A DNA stretch of 64,000 nt from positions 1 to 64,000 of the forward strand of contig CAYWLS010000001.1 in the NCBI GenBank assembly GCA_964458605.1. Reading direction: 5' to 3'. Shown here in pieces: positions 16,823 to 26,700 of the stretch (position 1 is the stretch's first letter; each line of letters opens with the position of its first letter). The stretch comes from JBBSNV01 sp964458605. Lineage in GTDB: Bacteria; Pseudomonadota; Alphaproteobacteria; Reyranellales; JAQSWP01. The notes under the pieces are model-generated. The model worked only from the letters and a program-made list of their open reading frames with translations. It made no database searches and had not been told where the DNA came from. A program made the translations under genes and the position numbers.

Positions 16823-17881
16823 ATGCAGCAGCGCAAGATCATCCATGTCGATATGGACGCGTTCTACGCGTCGATCGAACAGCGCGACAATCCCGACTTG
16901 CGCGGCAGGCCGGTGGCGGTGGGCGGTGCGCGCGAACGTGGCGTGGTGGCGGCGGCCAGCTACGAAGCGCGCAGATTCGGCGTGCGCTCGGCCATGCCGT
17001 CGGTCACGGCGCGACGCAAATGTCCGGAGTTGATCTTCGTCAAGCCGCGCTTCGAGGTCTATCGCGAGATCTCGCACCAGATCCGCGCCATCTTCCGCAG
17101 CCACACCGAGCTGGTCGAGCCGCTGTCGCTGGACGAGGCCTATCTCGACGTCAGCCACGCCGTCGACATGACGGCGACGGCGATCGCCCAGGCGATCCGC
17201 GCCCGCATCAAGGCGGAGACCGGGCTGACGGCTTCCGCCGGCGTGTCCTACAACAAGTTCCTGGCCAAGATCGCCTCCGACCACAACAAGCCGGACGGCC
17301 AGTTCGTCATCACCCCGCGCATGGGGCCGGGCTTCGTCGAGACCCTGCCGATCGAGAAATTCCACGGCGTCGGACCGGCCACCGCGGCCAAGATGAACCG
17401 GCTGGGCATCCGCACCGGGCTCGACCTGAAGAACCGCAGCCTGGCCTTCCTGCAGCAGCATTTCGGCAAGTCGGGCGGCTATTTCCACTCGATCGCGCGC
17501 GGCATCGACGAGCGGCCGGTGCGGGCGCATCGCATCCGCAAATCGGTCGGGGCGGAGAACACCTTCTTCACCGATGTCGCTCAGTTCGCCGAGGCGCGCG
17601 AGAAACTGCGGCCGATCATCGACAAGCTGGCGCGCTACTGCCAGCAGGCCGATGCCGCCGGCCGTACCGTTACGCTCAAGGTGAAGTTCAACGATTTCCA
17701 GATCATCACCCGCAGTCGCACCCTGAACGCATCGGTGTCGGGCGCTGCCGAGATCGAGCAGGTCGCCTTCGCCCTGCTGGGCGGCGTGTTCCCGATTTCC
17801 AGGAGCATCCGCCTGCTGGGCGTGTCGCTGTCGTCGCTCGACGGCGACACGGCGGAAGCCGACCAGCCGCGGCTGATCTGA
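16823..17881 (+). CDS. dinB: DNA polymerase IV (Y-family translesion polymerase)
   Basis: A 352-residue Y-family polymerase that copies past lesions and can be mutagenic. Catalytic carboxylates are in place: D10 and D12 in HVDMDAFYASIE, and D104/E105 in SLDEAYLD. F14 is the expected steric gate. Palm, fingers, thumb (helix-hairpin-helix around KFHGVGPATAAKMNRLGI) and the little-finger domain are all present. The C-terminus is short, lacking an obvious beta-clamp peptide of the QLxLF type; the end reads DTAEADQPRLI. No LexA-like operator was seen in the 130 bases upstream. Confidence 0.95.
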   Translation: MQQRKIIHVDMDAFYASIEQRDNPDLRGRPVAVGGARERGVVAAASYEARRFGVRSAMPSVTARRKCPELIFVKPRFEVYREISHQIRAIFRSHTELVEPLSLDEAYLDVSHAVDMTATAIAQAIRARIKAETGLTASAGVSYNKFLAKIASDHNKPDGQFVITPRMGPGFVETLPIEKFHGVGPATAAKMNRLGIRTGLDLKNRSLAFLQQHFGKSGGYFHSIARGIDERPVRAHRIRKSVGAENTFFTDVAQFAEAREKLRPIIDKLARYCQQADAAGRTVTLKVKFNDFQIITRSRTLNASVSGAAEIEQVAFALLGGVFPISRSIRLLGVSLSSLDGDTAEADQPRLI

Positions 17882-18003
17882 GCGCCGTTGACAAGCGCGT
17901 CGGCCTTCGGCGAAATTGCCGCCAAGGGGCAGCAGCGATCGCCCCGTGAGGCTGCGGCCAAAGTATCGCGTCCGGCAACTTCCAGTCATGGGAGGGGACG
18001 CTC

Positions 18004-18822
18004 ATGCCCGCACCCGATACGATCAACACCGTTCAACTCGCACGCCTGATCGGCACGCCAGACGCGCCGCTGGTCCTGGATGTGCGCACCGCCGACGACT
18101 ATGCCCTCGATCCACGCCTGCTGCCGGCGAGCCGTCGCCGCGATGCCGGGGCGGTCGCCGACTGGGCCGCCGACTATGCCGGCCGCGCTGTCGCGGTGGT
18201 ATGCCAGGCCGGGCTGAAGCTCAGCCAGGGCGTAGCCGCCTGGCTGCGCCATGCCGGGGCTCGCGCCGAATCGGTCGAGGGCGGCTTCGAGGCCTGGGCC
18301 AGGTCCGGCCTGCCGTTGCTCAGCCCCGATCGCCTGCCGCCGCGCAACAACCGGGGCGCGACGGTTTGGGTCACGCGGGCGCGGCCCAAGATCGACCGCA
18401 TCGCCTGTCCCTGGCTGATCCGCCGCTTCGTCGATCCCCAGGCCGTGTTCCTGTTCGTTGCCGCCGCGCAGGTCGAGGCGGCCGCCGAGCGCTTCGCCGC
18501 CACCCCGTTCGACGTCGAGAACGTGTTCTGGAGCCATCGCGGCGAGCGATGCACGTTCGACGTCATGATCGAGGCTTTCGGCCTGCGCATTGCGGCGCTC
18601 GACCGGCTGGCCATCATCGTGCGCGGAGCCGACACCGCGCGGCTGGAACTGGCGCCGCAATCGGCCGGCCTGCTGGCCGCGTCGCTGGGCTTCTCGCGCA
18701 TTCATCGCGACGATCTGACCCAGCTCGAGGCCAGCCTGCCGCTCTACGACGCCTTCTATCGCTGGGCGCGCGATGCGGTGGGCGAGACGCATGACTGGCC
18801 CGGCCCGGGAGCCGCGTCATGA
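18004..18822 (+). CDS. Rhodanese-ChrB fusion protein, chromate resistance
   Basis: A 272-residue two-domain protein. The N-terminal half (about 1-108) is a rhodanese domain with catalytic Cys in the loop VVCQAGLKLSQG and a VLDVRTADDY entry motif. The C-terminal half (about 118-265) is the ChrB/chromate-resistance domain: WVTRARPKIDRIACPWLIRRFVDP, then FDVMIEAFG. Such proteins accompany ChrA transporters and may sense chromate or reduce its toxicity. The gene overlaps chrA as ATGA, so the two are translated together. A good ribosome site (GGAGGGGA) precedes ATG 18004. Confidence 0.88.
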   Translation: MPAPDTINTVQLARLIGTPDAPLVLDVRTADDYALDPRLLPASRRRDAGAVADWAADYAGRAVAVVCQAGLKLSQGVAAWLRHAGARAESVEGGFEAWARSGLPLLSPDRLPPRNNRGATVWVTRARPKIDRIACPWLIRRFVDPQAVFLFVAAAQVEAAAERFAATPFDVENVFWSHRGERCTFDVMIEAFGLRIAALDRLAIIVRGADTARLELAPQSAGLLAASLGFSRIHRDDLTQLEASLPLYDAFYRWARDAVGETHDWPGPGAAS

Positions 18823-20186
18823 GACAGGCCGTGCTCGAGCCCAGCGCTTCGTCGTCCCCTAGGCTGCCCAGCTTCGCCGCAGCCCTGCGCGTGTGGCTGC
18901 GCATCGGTCTGCTGTCCTTCGGTGGTCCGGCCGGCCAGATCGCGCTGCTGCATCGCGAGGTGGTGGACGAGCGGCACTGGATCGGCGAGCGGCGCTTCCT
19001 GCACGCGCTCAACTATTGCGCCCTGCTGCCCGGGCCCGAGGCGACGCAGCTGGCCACCTATATCGGCTGGCTGATGCACGGCGCCCGCGGCGGGCTGGCG
19101 GCGGGCCTGCTGTTCATCGTGCCGGGCGTGGCGGTGATGCTGGGCCTGTCGATCGTCTATGCCGTGTGGGGTACGGTGCCGCTGGTAGCCGGGCTGTTCT
19201 TCGGCCTCAAGGCGGCGGTGCTGGTGCTGGTGGTCGAGGCGCTGCTGCGCATCGCGCGGCGGGCGCTGAAAGGGGGCATCGCCTGGTGCGTGGCCGGCAT
19301 CGCCTTCGTGGCGCTGTTCCTGTTCAACCTGCCGTTCCCGCTGGTCGTTCTGGCGGCCGGCGCGGTGGGCGCGCTGCGGCCGGACTGGTTCGTCGGCGGT
19401 CCGCACGGCCAGGCCGGTCAGGCCGGGACGCCGGCGCTGCTCGACGCCCTGCTGGAGGCCGAGCCCGAGCGCGTGCGTCGGCTGGCGCGCAGCGCCAGGC
19501 GGGCGGGCCTCGTGGCGCTGGCGCTGTGGCTGGCACCGGTCGCGTTGCTGCTGCCGATCGGCGGCGTATTCGGCGATATCGCCTGGTTCTTCTCGAAGAT
19601 GGCGGTGGTGACCTTTGGCGGCGCCTATGCGGTGCTGGCCTATGTCGCGCAGGAAGCCGTGCAGCACTATCACTGGCTGTCGGCGCAGGAGATGCTGGCC
19701 GGACTGGGGCTGGCCGAGACCACGCCCGGCCCGTTGATCCTGGTGCTGCAGTTCGTCGGCTTCATGGCAGGCTATCGCGCCGACGGCCTTGGATTGGCGG
19801 GCGGCGCGCTGGGCGCCTTGGTGACCCTATGGGTGACTTTCGCGCCGTGCTTCGTGTTCGTGTTCCTGGGCGCACCGCTGATCGAGCGCCTGCAAGCCAA
19901 CCGCGTCTTTGCCGGGGCCCTGGCCGGCATCACCGCGGCCGTGGTCGGCGTGATCGCCAACCTGGCCCTGTGGTTCGGCTTGCGCGTGCTGTTCGGCAGC
20001 CTCGATCCGGTGGCGCTGGGGCCGATCGTGCTGGACCTGCCGGTGATCGCCAGCATCGATGCCAGGGCGGTGCTGGTTGCAGCGCTGGCGGTGCTGACTT
20101 TGTTCGTCTTGCGCCAGGGCCTGGTGCGCACCGTGGCGATCTGCGCCGGTGCGGGGCTGCTGCTTCAGCTTGTCGCGGCGGGCTGA
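18819..20186 (+). CDS. chrA: Chromate efflux transporter ChrA
   Basis: A 455-residue membrane protein of the CHR family, long form with two homologous halves. The first half carries the conserved LSFGGPAGQIALLH (about 28-41) and a second near-repeat VTFGGAYAVLAYVAQEAV lies around 265. Hydrophobic analysis by eye gives ten or more helices. ChrA exports chromate, probably in exchange for protons or sulfate. It is coupled to the rhodanese-ChrB gene by a 4-base overlap. Its stop at 20186 is followed by 427 bases without a convincing gene. Confidence 0.93.
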   Translation: MRQAVLEPSASSSPRLPSFAAALRVWLRIGLLSFGGPAGQIALLHREVVDERHWIGERRFLHALNYCALLPGPEATQLATYIGWLMHGARGGLAAGLLFIVPGVAVMLGLSIVYAVWGTVPLVAGLFFGLKAAVLVLVVEALLRIARRALKGGIAWCVAGIAFVALFLFNLPFPLVVLAAGAVGALRPDWFVGGPHGQAGQAGTPALLDALLEAEPERVRRLARSARRAGLVALALWLAPVALLLPIGGVFGDIAWFFSKMAVVTFGGAYAVLAYVAQEAVQHYHWLSAQEMLAGLGLAETTPGPLILVLQFVGFMAGYRADGLGLAGGALGALVTLWVTFAPCFVFVFLGAPLIERLQANRVFAGALAGITAAVVGVIANLALWFGLRVLFGSLDPVALGPIVLDLPVIASIDARAVLVAALAVLTLFVLRQGLVRTVAICAGAGLLLQLVAAG

Positions 20187-20613
20187 AGGGTCTGCTGCCA
20201 TGGCCGTCGCTGCTGCACGGCAGGGTGGCCCGGCGCGGCTGCGTGTTCAGCGAACTCGACCCTTCGTTCCGCCAGGCGCGCCACTGCTCGGTCGGTCGCC
20301 GCAGGATTGCCGCAGCTACATGATGCGCGACGCGCTGGAAATACGTCCACCGGATCGGCCTGCCGGCGCAGCGGTTCGACTTGCAGCGCGCGCTCCCGGC
20401 GGACTGGCCGGTCTGGGCGCGAACCGGCTACGAGGATGTCCACGAGCGCCCGCGGCGGCGCCCGTTCGACTGGCTGCCGGGCCGCGGACTGCGCATTACC
20501 GCCAGCGACGATCGGGTGCAGGCGCACCAAGCGCGGTATCCGCCATGGCGCCTGGCGAGGCGGCGCGACGGCAAGGTACTTTTATTTGCCGCGATGGGCC
20601 GTATCATGGCGCG
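20187..20613 (+). other. Interval without a recognised gene; possible gene remnant
   Basis: 427 bases between chrA and the SleB-type gene. One frame (20324-20617), after a TGA at 20321, reads WKYVHRIGLPAQRFDLQRAL and then DWPVWARTGYEDVHERPR up to a stop inside the start of the next gene. The composition looks protein-like (Trp, Tyr, Asp and Glu present), but no ATG or ribosome site opens it and I recognise no family. The same frame before the TGA gives GCVFSELDPSFRQARH. Either a decayed gene or chance coding in GC-rich DNA. No terminator hairpin with a T-tract was seen after chrA. Confidence 0.35.
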
Positions 20614-21057
20614 ATGACAGCTTGGCTGCGCCTCATCCTGCTCGTGCTGCCGATGCTGGCTTCCGCCGCCTCCGCCAATGAGCCCTACGGGCCAATGGAG
20701 GACAACGAACTCGACTGCATCGCGCGCGCCGTCTATTTCGAGGCCGGCGGCGAGCCGCTCGACGGCCAGATCGCGGTAGCCCAGGTGATCGTCAATCGCG
20801 TCAAGGACCGTCGCTTCGCCGATTCGCCCTGTCAGGTGATCGCCGACGGCTTCTTCTTTCCGCGCGACGTGCCGATCACTTTGCTGGCGCGGTGGCAGCA
20901 GGCGCAACGCATCGCCATCGACGTCGCCAACGGCAAGAACCTCAATCCACGGCTGCTGCGCGCGCTATACTTCCACGGCATCCACGAGCATCCGGCGTGG
21001 ATGAAGATCAAGCGCCGCCTGGCGACGATCGGCCACCACATATTCTACGGCGATTGA
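20614..21057 (+). CDS. Cell wall hydrolase, SleB family
   Basis: A 147-residue exported protein. A signal peptide covers about 1-21 (MTAWLRLILLVLPMLASAASA). The mature protein is almost only the SleB/hydrolase_2 domain: LDCIARAVYFEAGGEPLDGQIAVAQVIVNRV, with Glu in YFEAGGEP as the family's likely catalytic residue, and two Cys that could pair. The family cleaves peptidoglycan and is common as a small exported enzyme in alphaproteobacteria. ATG 20614 starts right at the signal peptide. The gene is convergent with tspO, with one base between the two stops. Confidence 0.9.
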   Translation: MTAWLRLILLVLPMLASAASANEPYGPMEDNELDCIARAVYFEAGGEPLDGQIAVAQVIVNRVKDRRFADSPCQVIADGFFFPRDVPITLLARWQQAQRIAIDVANGKNLNPRLLRALYFHGIHEHPAWMKIKRRLATIGHHIFYGD

Positions 21058-21058
21058 G

Positions 21059-21547
21059 CTAGTTCAGCGCGACGATGCCGGCGTTCAGGCTGGCCGCGTA
21101 CAGGCTCCATGCCAGATAGGGCAGCATCAGCAGCGCCGCCAGCCGCCGGATCGGCAGGAACAGCAGAATGGTGCCGACGATCGCGCCCAGCAGCAGCACG
21201 ATGTCGACCAGCGCCAGTTCGATCGCGTGTCCGGCGAAGAACAGCAACGACCATGCAAGATTGAGCGCCAGCTGGATGCTCCACAGGATCAGCGCCGCCT
21301 GCACGGCGAGGTGCCGCCGCTGCCGCCAGACCAGCCACGCCGCCGTCGCCATCAGCAGGTAGAGGACCGTCCAGACGGGTCCGAACAGCCAGTTGGGCGG
21401 GGTCCAGGATGGCTTGATCAGGCTGGCGTACCAGCCGGGAATCTCCGGCAGGGTGGCGCGGCTGGCGATCAGCATCGCGGCAATGACCGCGACCAGGATC
21501 ATGCCCAGGGCGGGCAGATCGCGACGAACGGGTAGGCTGCGTGACAT
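21059..21547 (-). CDS. tspO: TspO/MBR-family membrane protein
   Basis: A 162-residue protein with five hydrophobic helices. It shows the TspO pattern: WYASLIKPSWTPPNWLFGPVWTVLYLLMA near the front and ALNLAWSLLFFAGH in the middle, followed by LLMLPYLAWSLYAASLN at the end. TspO proteins bind porphyrins and, in Rhodobacter, tune photosynthesis gene expression with oxygen. Nothing here shows the role in this organism. It is convergent with the SleB-type gene, one base apart, and divergent from the ThDP enzyme gene. Confidence 0.93.
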   Translation of the reverse strand: MSRSLPVRRDLPALGMILVAVIAAMLIASRATLPEIPGWYASLIKPSWTPPNWLFGPVWTVLYLLMATAAWLVWRQRRHLAVQAALILWSIQLALNLAWSLLFFAGHAIELALVDIVLLLGAIVGTILLFLPIRRLAALLMLPYLAWSLYAASLNAGIVALN

Positions 21548-21709
21548 GGCGGGCGCTCCAGCGACTTGTTCGTGCCGGCCGGGCGGCTGGATCAGTCGCG
21601 CGCCGGTGGCGAGCCGCACCGGGGCCAACGTCCGGCAAGGTCGAACGCTCCGGATGCCGGCGGCGATGGGTTCTGTGGTATGCAGCCTGATCCCAAAGGG
21701 GGGCTGACC

Positions 21710-23386
21710 ATGACCTCAATCCCATGCCGCACCGGCGGCCAGATTCTCGTCGACCAGCTGCGCCTGCACGGCGTCGATATGGCCTTCGGCGTTCCGGGCG
21801 AGAGCTACCTGGCGGTGCTGGACGCCCTGCACGACGTCAATTCGATCCGCTACGTGATCTGCCGCCAGGAAGGCGGCGCGGCGATGATGGCCGAGGCCTA
21901 TGGCAAGCTGACCGGGCGGCCGGGCATTTGCATGGTGACGCGCGGGCCGGGCGCCACCAATGCCAGTGCCGGCGTCCATGTCGGCTTCCAGGACTCCACG
22001 CCGATGATCCTGCTGATTGGCCAGGTGGGGCGCCCCATGATGGAGCGCGAGGCCTTCCAGGAGATCGACTATCGGCGCATGTACGGCCAGATGGCCAAAT
22101 GGGTGGCCCAGATCGACGATGCCGCCCGCATCCCCGAATTCATCAGCCGCGCCTTCTACACGGCGACCTCCGGCCGGCCCGGCCCGGTGGTGCTGGCCCT
22201 GCCGGAGGACATGCTGACCTCGACCGCCGCAGTGGCCGACGCCCAGCCCTGGCAGCCGGTGCAGTCAGGTCCGTCAGCTGAAACGCTCAAGCGGCTGGGC
22301 GAGCTGCTCGAGGCCAGCCAGCGGCCGCTGGCGATCGTGGGCGGCGGCGGCTGGGGCGCGCAGGCCTGCGCCGACCTGCAGACATTTGTTGAAAACTTTG
22401 ATCTGCCGGTGGCCAATTCCTTCCGCTGCCAGGATCTGGTCGACAACGAGCATGCCAACTACGCGGGCGACGTGGCGATCGGCATCAACCCCAAGCTGGC
22501 CGAGCGCGTGCGGCAGGCCGACCTGCTGCTGGTGCTGGGCGCCCGGCTGGGCGAGATGACTACCAGCGGCTTCACCCTGGTCAATAGTCCGGTGCCCAGC
22601 CAGACGCTGGTGCATGTCTATCCCGGCGCCGAGGAGCTGGGCCGGATCTACCAGCCCAGCCTGGGCATCCTGTCGTCGATGGCGGGCGCCACGGCGGCGC
22701 TGGCCGGCATGGCGCCGCCTGCGCAGAAGCCTTGGAAAGCCTGGCGCCAGGCGGCACGGGAAGACTACCTGCAATGGACCCAGCCGACGCAGAATCCGGG
22801 CCCGGTGCAGATGGCCGAGATCGTCGCCGGATTGCGCCGGCGGCTGCCGGCCGACGCCATCCTGACCAACGGCGCGGGCAACTATGCCACCTGGGTGCAT
22901 CGCTTCCATCGCTACCGGCGATTCCGCACCCAGCTGGCGCCGACCTCCGGTTCGATGGGCTATGGCTTGCCGGCGGCGGTGGCGGCCAAGCTGGTGCATC
23001 CGGGACGGCCGGTGATCGCCTTCGCCGGCGACGGCTGCCTGCAGATGACGATGCAGGAATTCGGCACCGCCTGCCAGCACAACGCAAGAATTGTTTTGAT
23101 CGTCGTCAACAACGGCATGTACGGCACGATCCGCATGCACCAGGAGCGCGAATATCCGGCGCGGGTCGAGGGCACAGAACTGCGCAATCCCGATTTCGTC
23201 GCCTGGGCCAAGGCCTATGGCGCGGCCAGCTGGCGGGTCGAGCGCGGCGAGGACTTCGCCCCGGCGCTGGATCAGGCGCTCAACGCCCCGACGCCGACCC
23301 TGATCGAAATCCGGCTCGACCCCGAGGCCATCAATCCTCGCACCACCCTGAGCGCCATCCGGCAGGCGGCCCTGTCGAAGACCTAG
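21710..23386 (+). CDS. Thiamine diphosphate enzyme resembling acetolactate synthase large subunit
   Basis: A 558-residue ThDP-dependent enzyme. The N-terminal PYR domain has the catalytic Glu in RQEGGAAMMAEAYGKLTG, followed by a RGPGATNAS loop. The middle domain is typical, and the C-terminal PP domain has the Mg-ThDP motif from GDGCLQMTMQEF to VNNGMYG. The family includes acetolactate synthase, oxalyl-CoA decarboxylase and benzoylformate decarboxylase-like enzymes. There is no small regulatory subunit gene nearby, so a catabolic role is likelier than branched-chain synthesis; the substrate cannot be told. ATG 21710 follows an AAAGGGGGG ribosome site. Confidence 0.87.
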   Translation: MTSIPCRTGGQILVDQLRLHGVDMAFGVPGESYLAVLDALHDVNSIRYVICRQEGGAAMMAEAYGKLTGRPGICMVTRGPGATNASAGVHVGFQDSTPMILLIGQVGRPMMEREAFQEIDYRRMYGQMAKWVAQIDDAARIPEFISRAFYTATSGRPGPVVLALPEDMLTSTAAVADAQPWQPVQSGPSAETLKRLGELLEASQRPLAIVGGGGWGAQACADLQTFVENFDLPVANSFRCQDLVDNEHANYAGDVAIGINPKLAERVRQADLLLVLGARLGEMTTSGFTLVNSPVPSQTLVHVYPGAEELGRIYQPSLGILSSMAGATAALAGMAPPAQKPWKAWRQAAREDYLQWTQPTQNPGPVQMAEIVAGLRRRLPADAILTNGAGNYATWVHRFHRYRRFRTQLAPTSGSMGYGLPAAVAAKLVHPGRPVIAFAGDGCLQMTMQEFGTACQHNARIVLIVVNNGMYGTIRMHQEREYPARVEGTELRNPDFVAWAKAYGAASWRVERGEDFAPALDQALNAPTPTLIEIRLDPEAINPRTTLSAIRQAALSKT

Positions 23387-23513
23387 CGGTCCCGGATCGC
23401 CGAAAAAGACCGAATTCCGGCGGGATTCTTTGTCAACTAAAGTTCTTTCTAACAACTGTTAAGCGTCATCCTACTGAAAAATATCGCAAAATCGGCTCTG
23501 GAAGCCTGGGGAA

Positions 23514-23568
23514 AACCCTCGCTTGCGGATTGACACTCTCTGTCCCGGTGGGCGACAGTTTGAGGGTT
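23514..23568 (+). promoter_or_regulatory. Predicted structured leader upstream of the giant gene
   Basis: Within the AT-richer 372-base gap 23387-23758, AACCCTC (23514-23520) pairs exactly with GAGGGTT (23562-23568). This closes a stem around an inner hairpin, CTGTCCC (23540-23546) with GGCGACAG (23551-23558) and one bulged C. A TTGACA at 23530-23535 has no matching -10 at the right distance. No known riboswitch fits what I can recall. The rest of the gap shows no gene. It could be an RNA leader or chance pairing. Confidence 0.35.
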
Positions 23569-23758
23569 AAGTATTGGGTGGGGCTGCATCTTTGCGGCCC
23601 GTCGTGGGGGATCATGACAGCACGCGCCACTTTGTGGACGAGCAAGGCCGTGGCCGCGCGCCATGGCGGCGTGCACGCGACGTCCCATGGCTGCCCATCG
23701 TCGATCCAGTTCGCCGCCGTCTGGCGCGCGCAATCCCTGTCGGTTCCCGGAGCATCCC

Positions 23759-26700
23759 ATGTCCCGTTCCCACGGACGTAATCGCGCCACGCGCCGTTCG
23801 CGCCTGACGTTGCCCAGCTGGATGAGCGAGCGGCACGGCGAATGGCGTCTGCGCTGGAACCGGTCGCTGCTGATGGGATCGACCGGCCTGAGCGGCGTGC
23901 TGGCCGGACTGGCGCTGGGGGCCGGCAGCGCCTGGTCGCAGATGGCGCCGAACACGCTGCCGAGCGGCGGTCAGGTGGTGGCCGGCTCCGCTGCCATCAA
24001 CCAGGCCAATCCCAGCACCCTGAACATCACCCAGAGCACCAGCCGTGCCGTCATCAACTGGAACAGCTTCGATGTCGGCTCCAGCGCCTCGGTCAATTTC
24101 TACCAGCCGGATGCCAATTCCTGGACGCTGAACCGCGTCACCAACAGCGTCTCGCCCTCGCAGATCCTGGGCAGCATCACCGCCAACGGCAACATTGCGG
24201 TCATCAATCCCAACGGCGTGATCTTCGGCGCCGGTTCGCGCATCGACGTCAATGGCCTGATCGCCACCACCGCCAACATCACCGACCAGAACTTCATGGC
24301 CGGCAACATGAAGTTCGACCAGGCGGGCAATCCCACCGCCACCGTGTCGAATTTCGGCGACATCACCGTCAAGGATGCCGGCCTGGTCGCCTTCGTGGCG
24401 CCGGGCGTGCAGAACTCCGGCACCATCACCGCGCGTCTGGGCACCGTGTCGCTGGCCGCCGGCCAGCGCTTCACCATCGATCTCTACGGCGACAAGCTGG
24501 TGTCGATCGCCACCGACGGCGCGGTCGATCAAGCGCCGGTCGGCCCCGACGGCAAACCGCTGGCCAGCCTGGTCGACAACTCGGGCAAAATCGTCGCCGA
24601 TGGCGGCCAGGTGCTGCTGACGGCGCGCCAGGCCAGCCGCATCGTCGACACCGCCGTCAACATGAGCGGCGTGGTGCAGGCCCAGTCCGCCTATGTCGAC
24701 AAGAACGGCGACATCGTGCTCGATGCCGGTCCCGCCGGCGACGTCAAGGTCACGGGCACGTTGGATGCCTCCGGCAGGACGCCGGGCACCAAGGGCGGCA
24801 ACGTCACGGTTACCGGCAAGAACGACGTGATCGTCGGCAGCACCGCCACGCTGAACGCGTCCGGCGATGCGGGCGGCGGCAAGATCAAGATCGGCGGCGA
24901 CCTGCGCGGACAGGGCACGACGCCGACGGCAAAGCGCACGCTGGTTGCGACTGGGGCGCAGGTGACGGCCGATGCCACCACCAGCGGCGACGGCGGCACC
25001 ATCGTGGTGTGGTCCGACGAGAACACACAGGTCGGCGGCATGCTGTCCGTTCTGGGTGGGATGCTGCAGGGCAATGGCGGTCTTATCGAGACCTCGAGCA
25101 AGGGCGACTTCATGGTTGCCGGCTCGGCCGATATCCGGCTTGCGGCTCCGAACGGGCTGGGCGGCACCTGGCTGCTCGATCCGCAGAACATTATTGTCGC
25201 AAGTAGCGGCGCCAGCGGCGGCCCAGCCGGAACCGTGGGCGGGAACGACCAGTTCTCCGACAACGGCAATACCAATACCATTCTGGCCAGCACGGTGGTG
25301 ACGGCGCTGGGCAGCGGCAATGTTACCTTGCAGGCCGTAAACGACATCACCGTCAGTAGCGCCGTCAACAGCAGCGCCAACTCCGGTAGCCTGACCCTGC
25401 GGGCGGGCCGCGACGTCAACATCAATGCCAGTATCAACACCGGCACCGGCACCTTCACGGCCACCGCCAACGACTCGGGCGCCGGCACTAGTTTCTCGGG
25501 GCCTGCCGGCGGCAACAATGGCCGAAAGGACAGCACGTCCGGCGACTTCGTCATGGCGAGTGGCGCGTCGATCACCGCCGCCAGCATCACCATCAACATC
25601 ACCAATTCGACATCGGCGATCACTTTCAGCAGCGGCGGGCCGCTCGCCTATAATCCGGGCAGTGCAACGCTGTATGGGCTGACAGCGACTGGCGCTAGCG
25701 GCAACGTGGTCATCAACGCCACATCCACAGTCAGCAACGCCACGGTGAACTCGACGATCTCTGCCAAGAACAATATCGCCTTCAACGTCGGCGGCAGCGT
25801 TACGCTGGCGAACAATCTGACTGCCGATTCCGACTCCGCAGGTGGCGGCGCGTTGAGCGGTACGGCGCCGAGCGTCTACGTTGCGAACAACACAGCCCAG
25901 ATCGGCGATGCGGTTGCCATCGTCAACACGAACGGCACCGTAACCCTTGCATCGAACACCAGCTGGACCGAACTGGTGTCCATTGGCAAGGCGATGAGTC
26001 TGCAGGGCGGCACCAATTCGGTGATCGACGGTTCCACGCTGTCGGGCTCGGTGATCTCCGTCAACGCATCTGGCGGTGCGGTGGTGATCGACAAGGTCGG
26101 CGTGCTGGGAAACAACGCCAACGTGGCGGCGGTCCTGGTCGGGGGTGCCAGCAGCTTTGTCTTCAGCAACGGAACGATCACCGGTACCGGCACCGCAACC
26201 GGCAACACGAGCCGCGGCATCGCGATCGGCGACAGCGTGGTCAATGCCACTGTTGCCGGATCGACGATCAGCAATGTAGTCGATCTTGGCGTGTTGGCGC
26301 AGAACACCGGCTGGGTAGTGGTCAACGGCAACACGATCTTCGATACTGCTGGCGGAGCGGTCGGCGTGTCGGGAATCGGCTGGACCGATGTTCAATTCAT
26401 GAACAACCGCGTCGCCCAGAGCGGTGGTTCGATGCCGAATGCCTTTTCGCTGTCGCAGGGCGCGGCGCTCGGCGGCCGCATGACCATCAGCGGCAATACG
26501 CTGGGTTCAGGCAGCGTGCCGTTTACCGGCACCTATATCATCGGCATCGCCGTCAGCAATGCTACCGGCACTGTCAGCGGCAACACGTTGAGCAATATTC
26601 TTGGCGCCGATGGCATCCTGGTTGGCGCCGGTTCGGGGGCGCTCAACGTGCTCGGGAATACGATCACGATCGGCGGCGCGGGCAGCGGCGACGGCATCCA

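Noticed and set aside
23530..23552. TTGACA promoter of the giant gene
   Set aside because: At 17 or 18 bases downstream there is no AT-rich -10, and the sequence lies inside the predicted hairpin. Not listed as a promoter.
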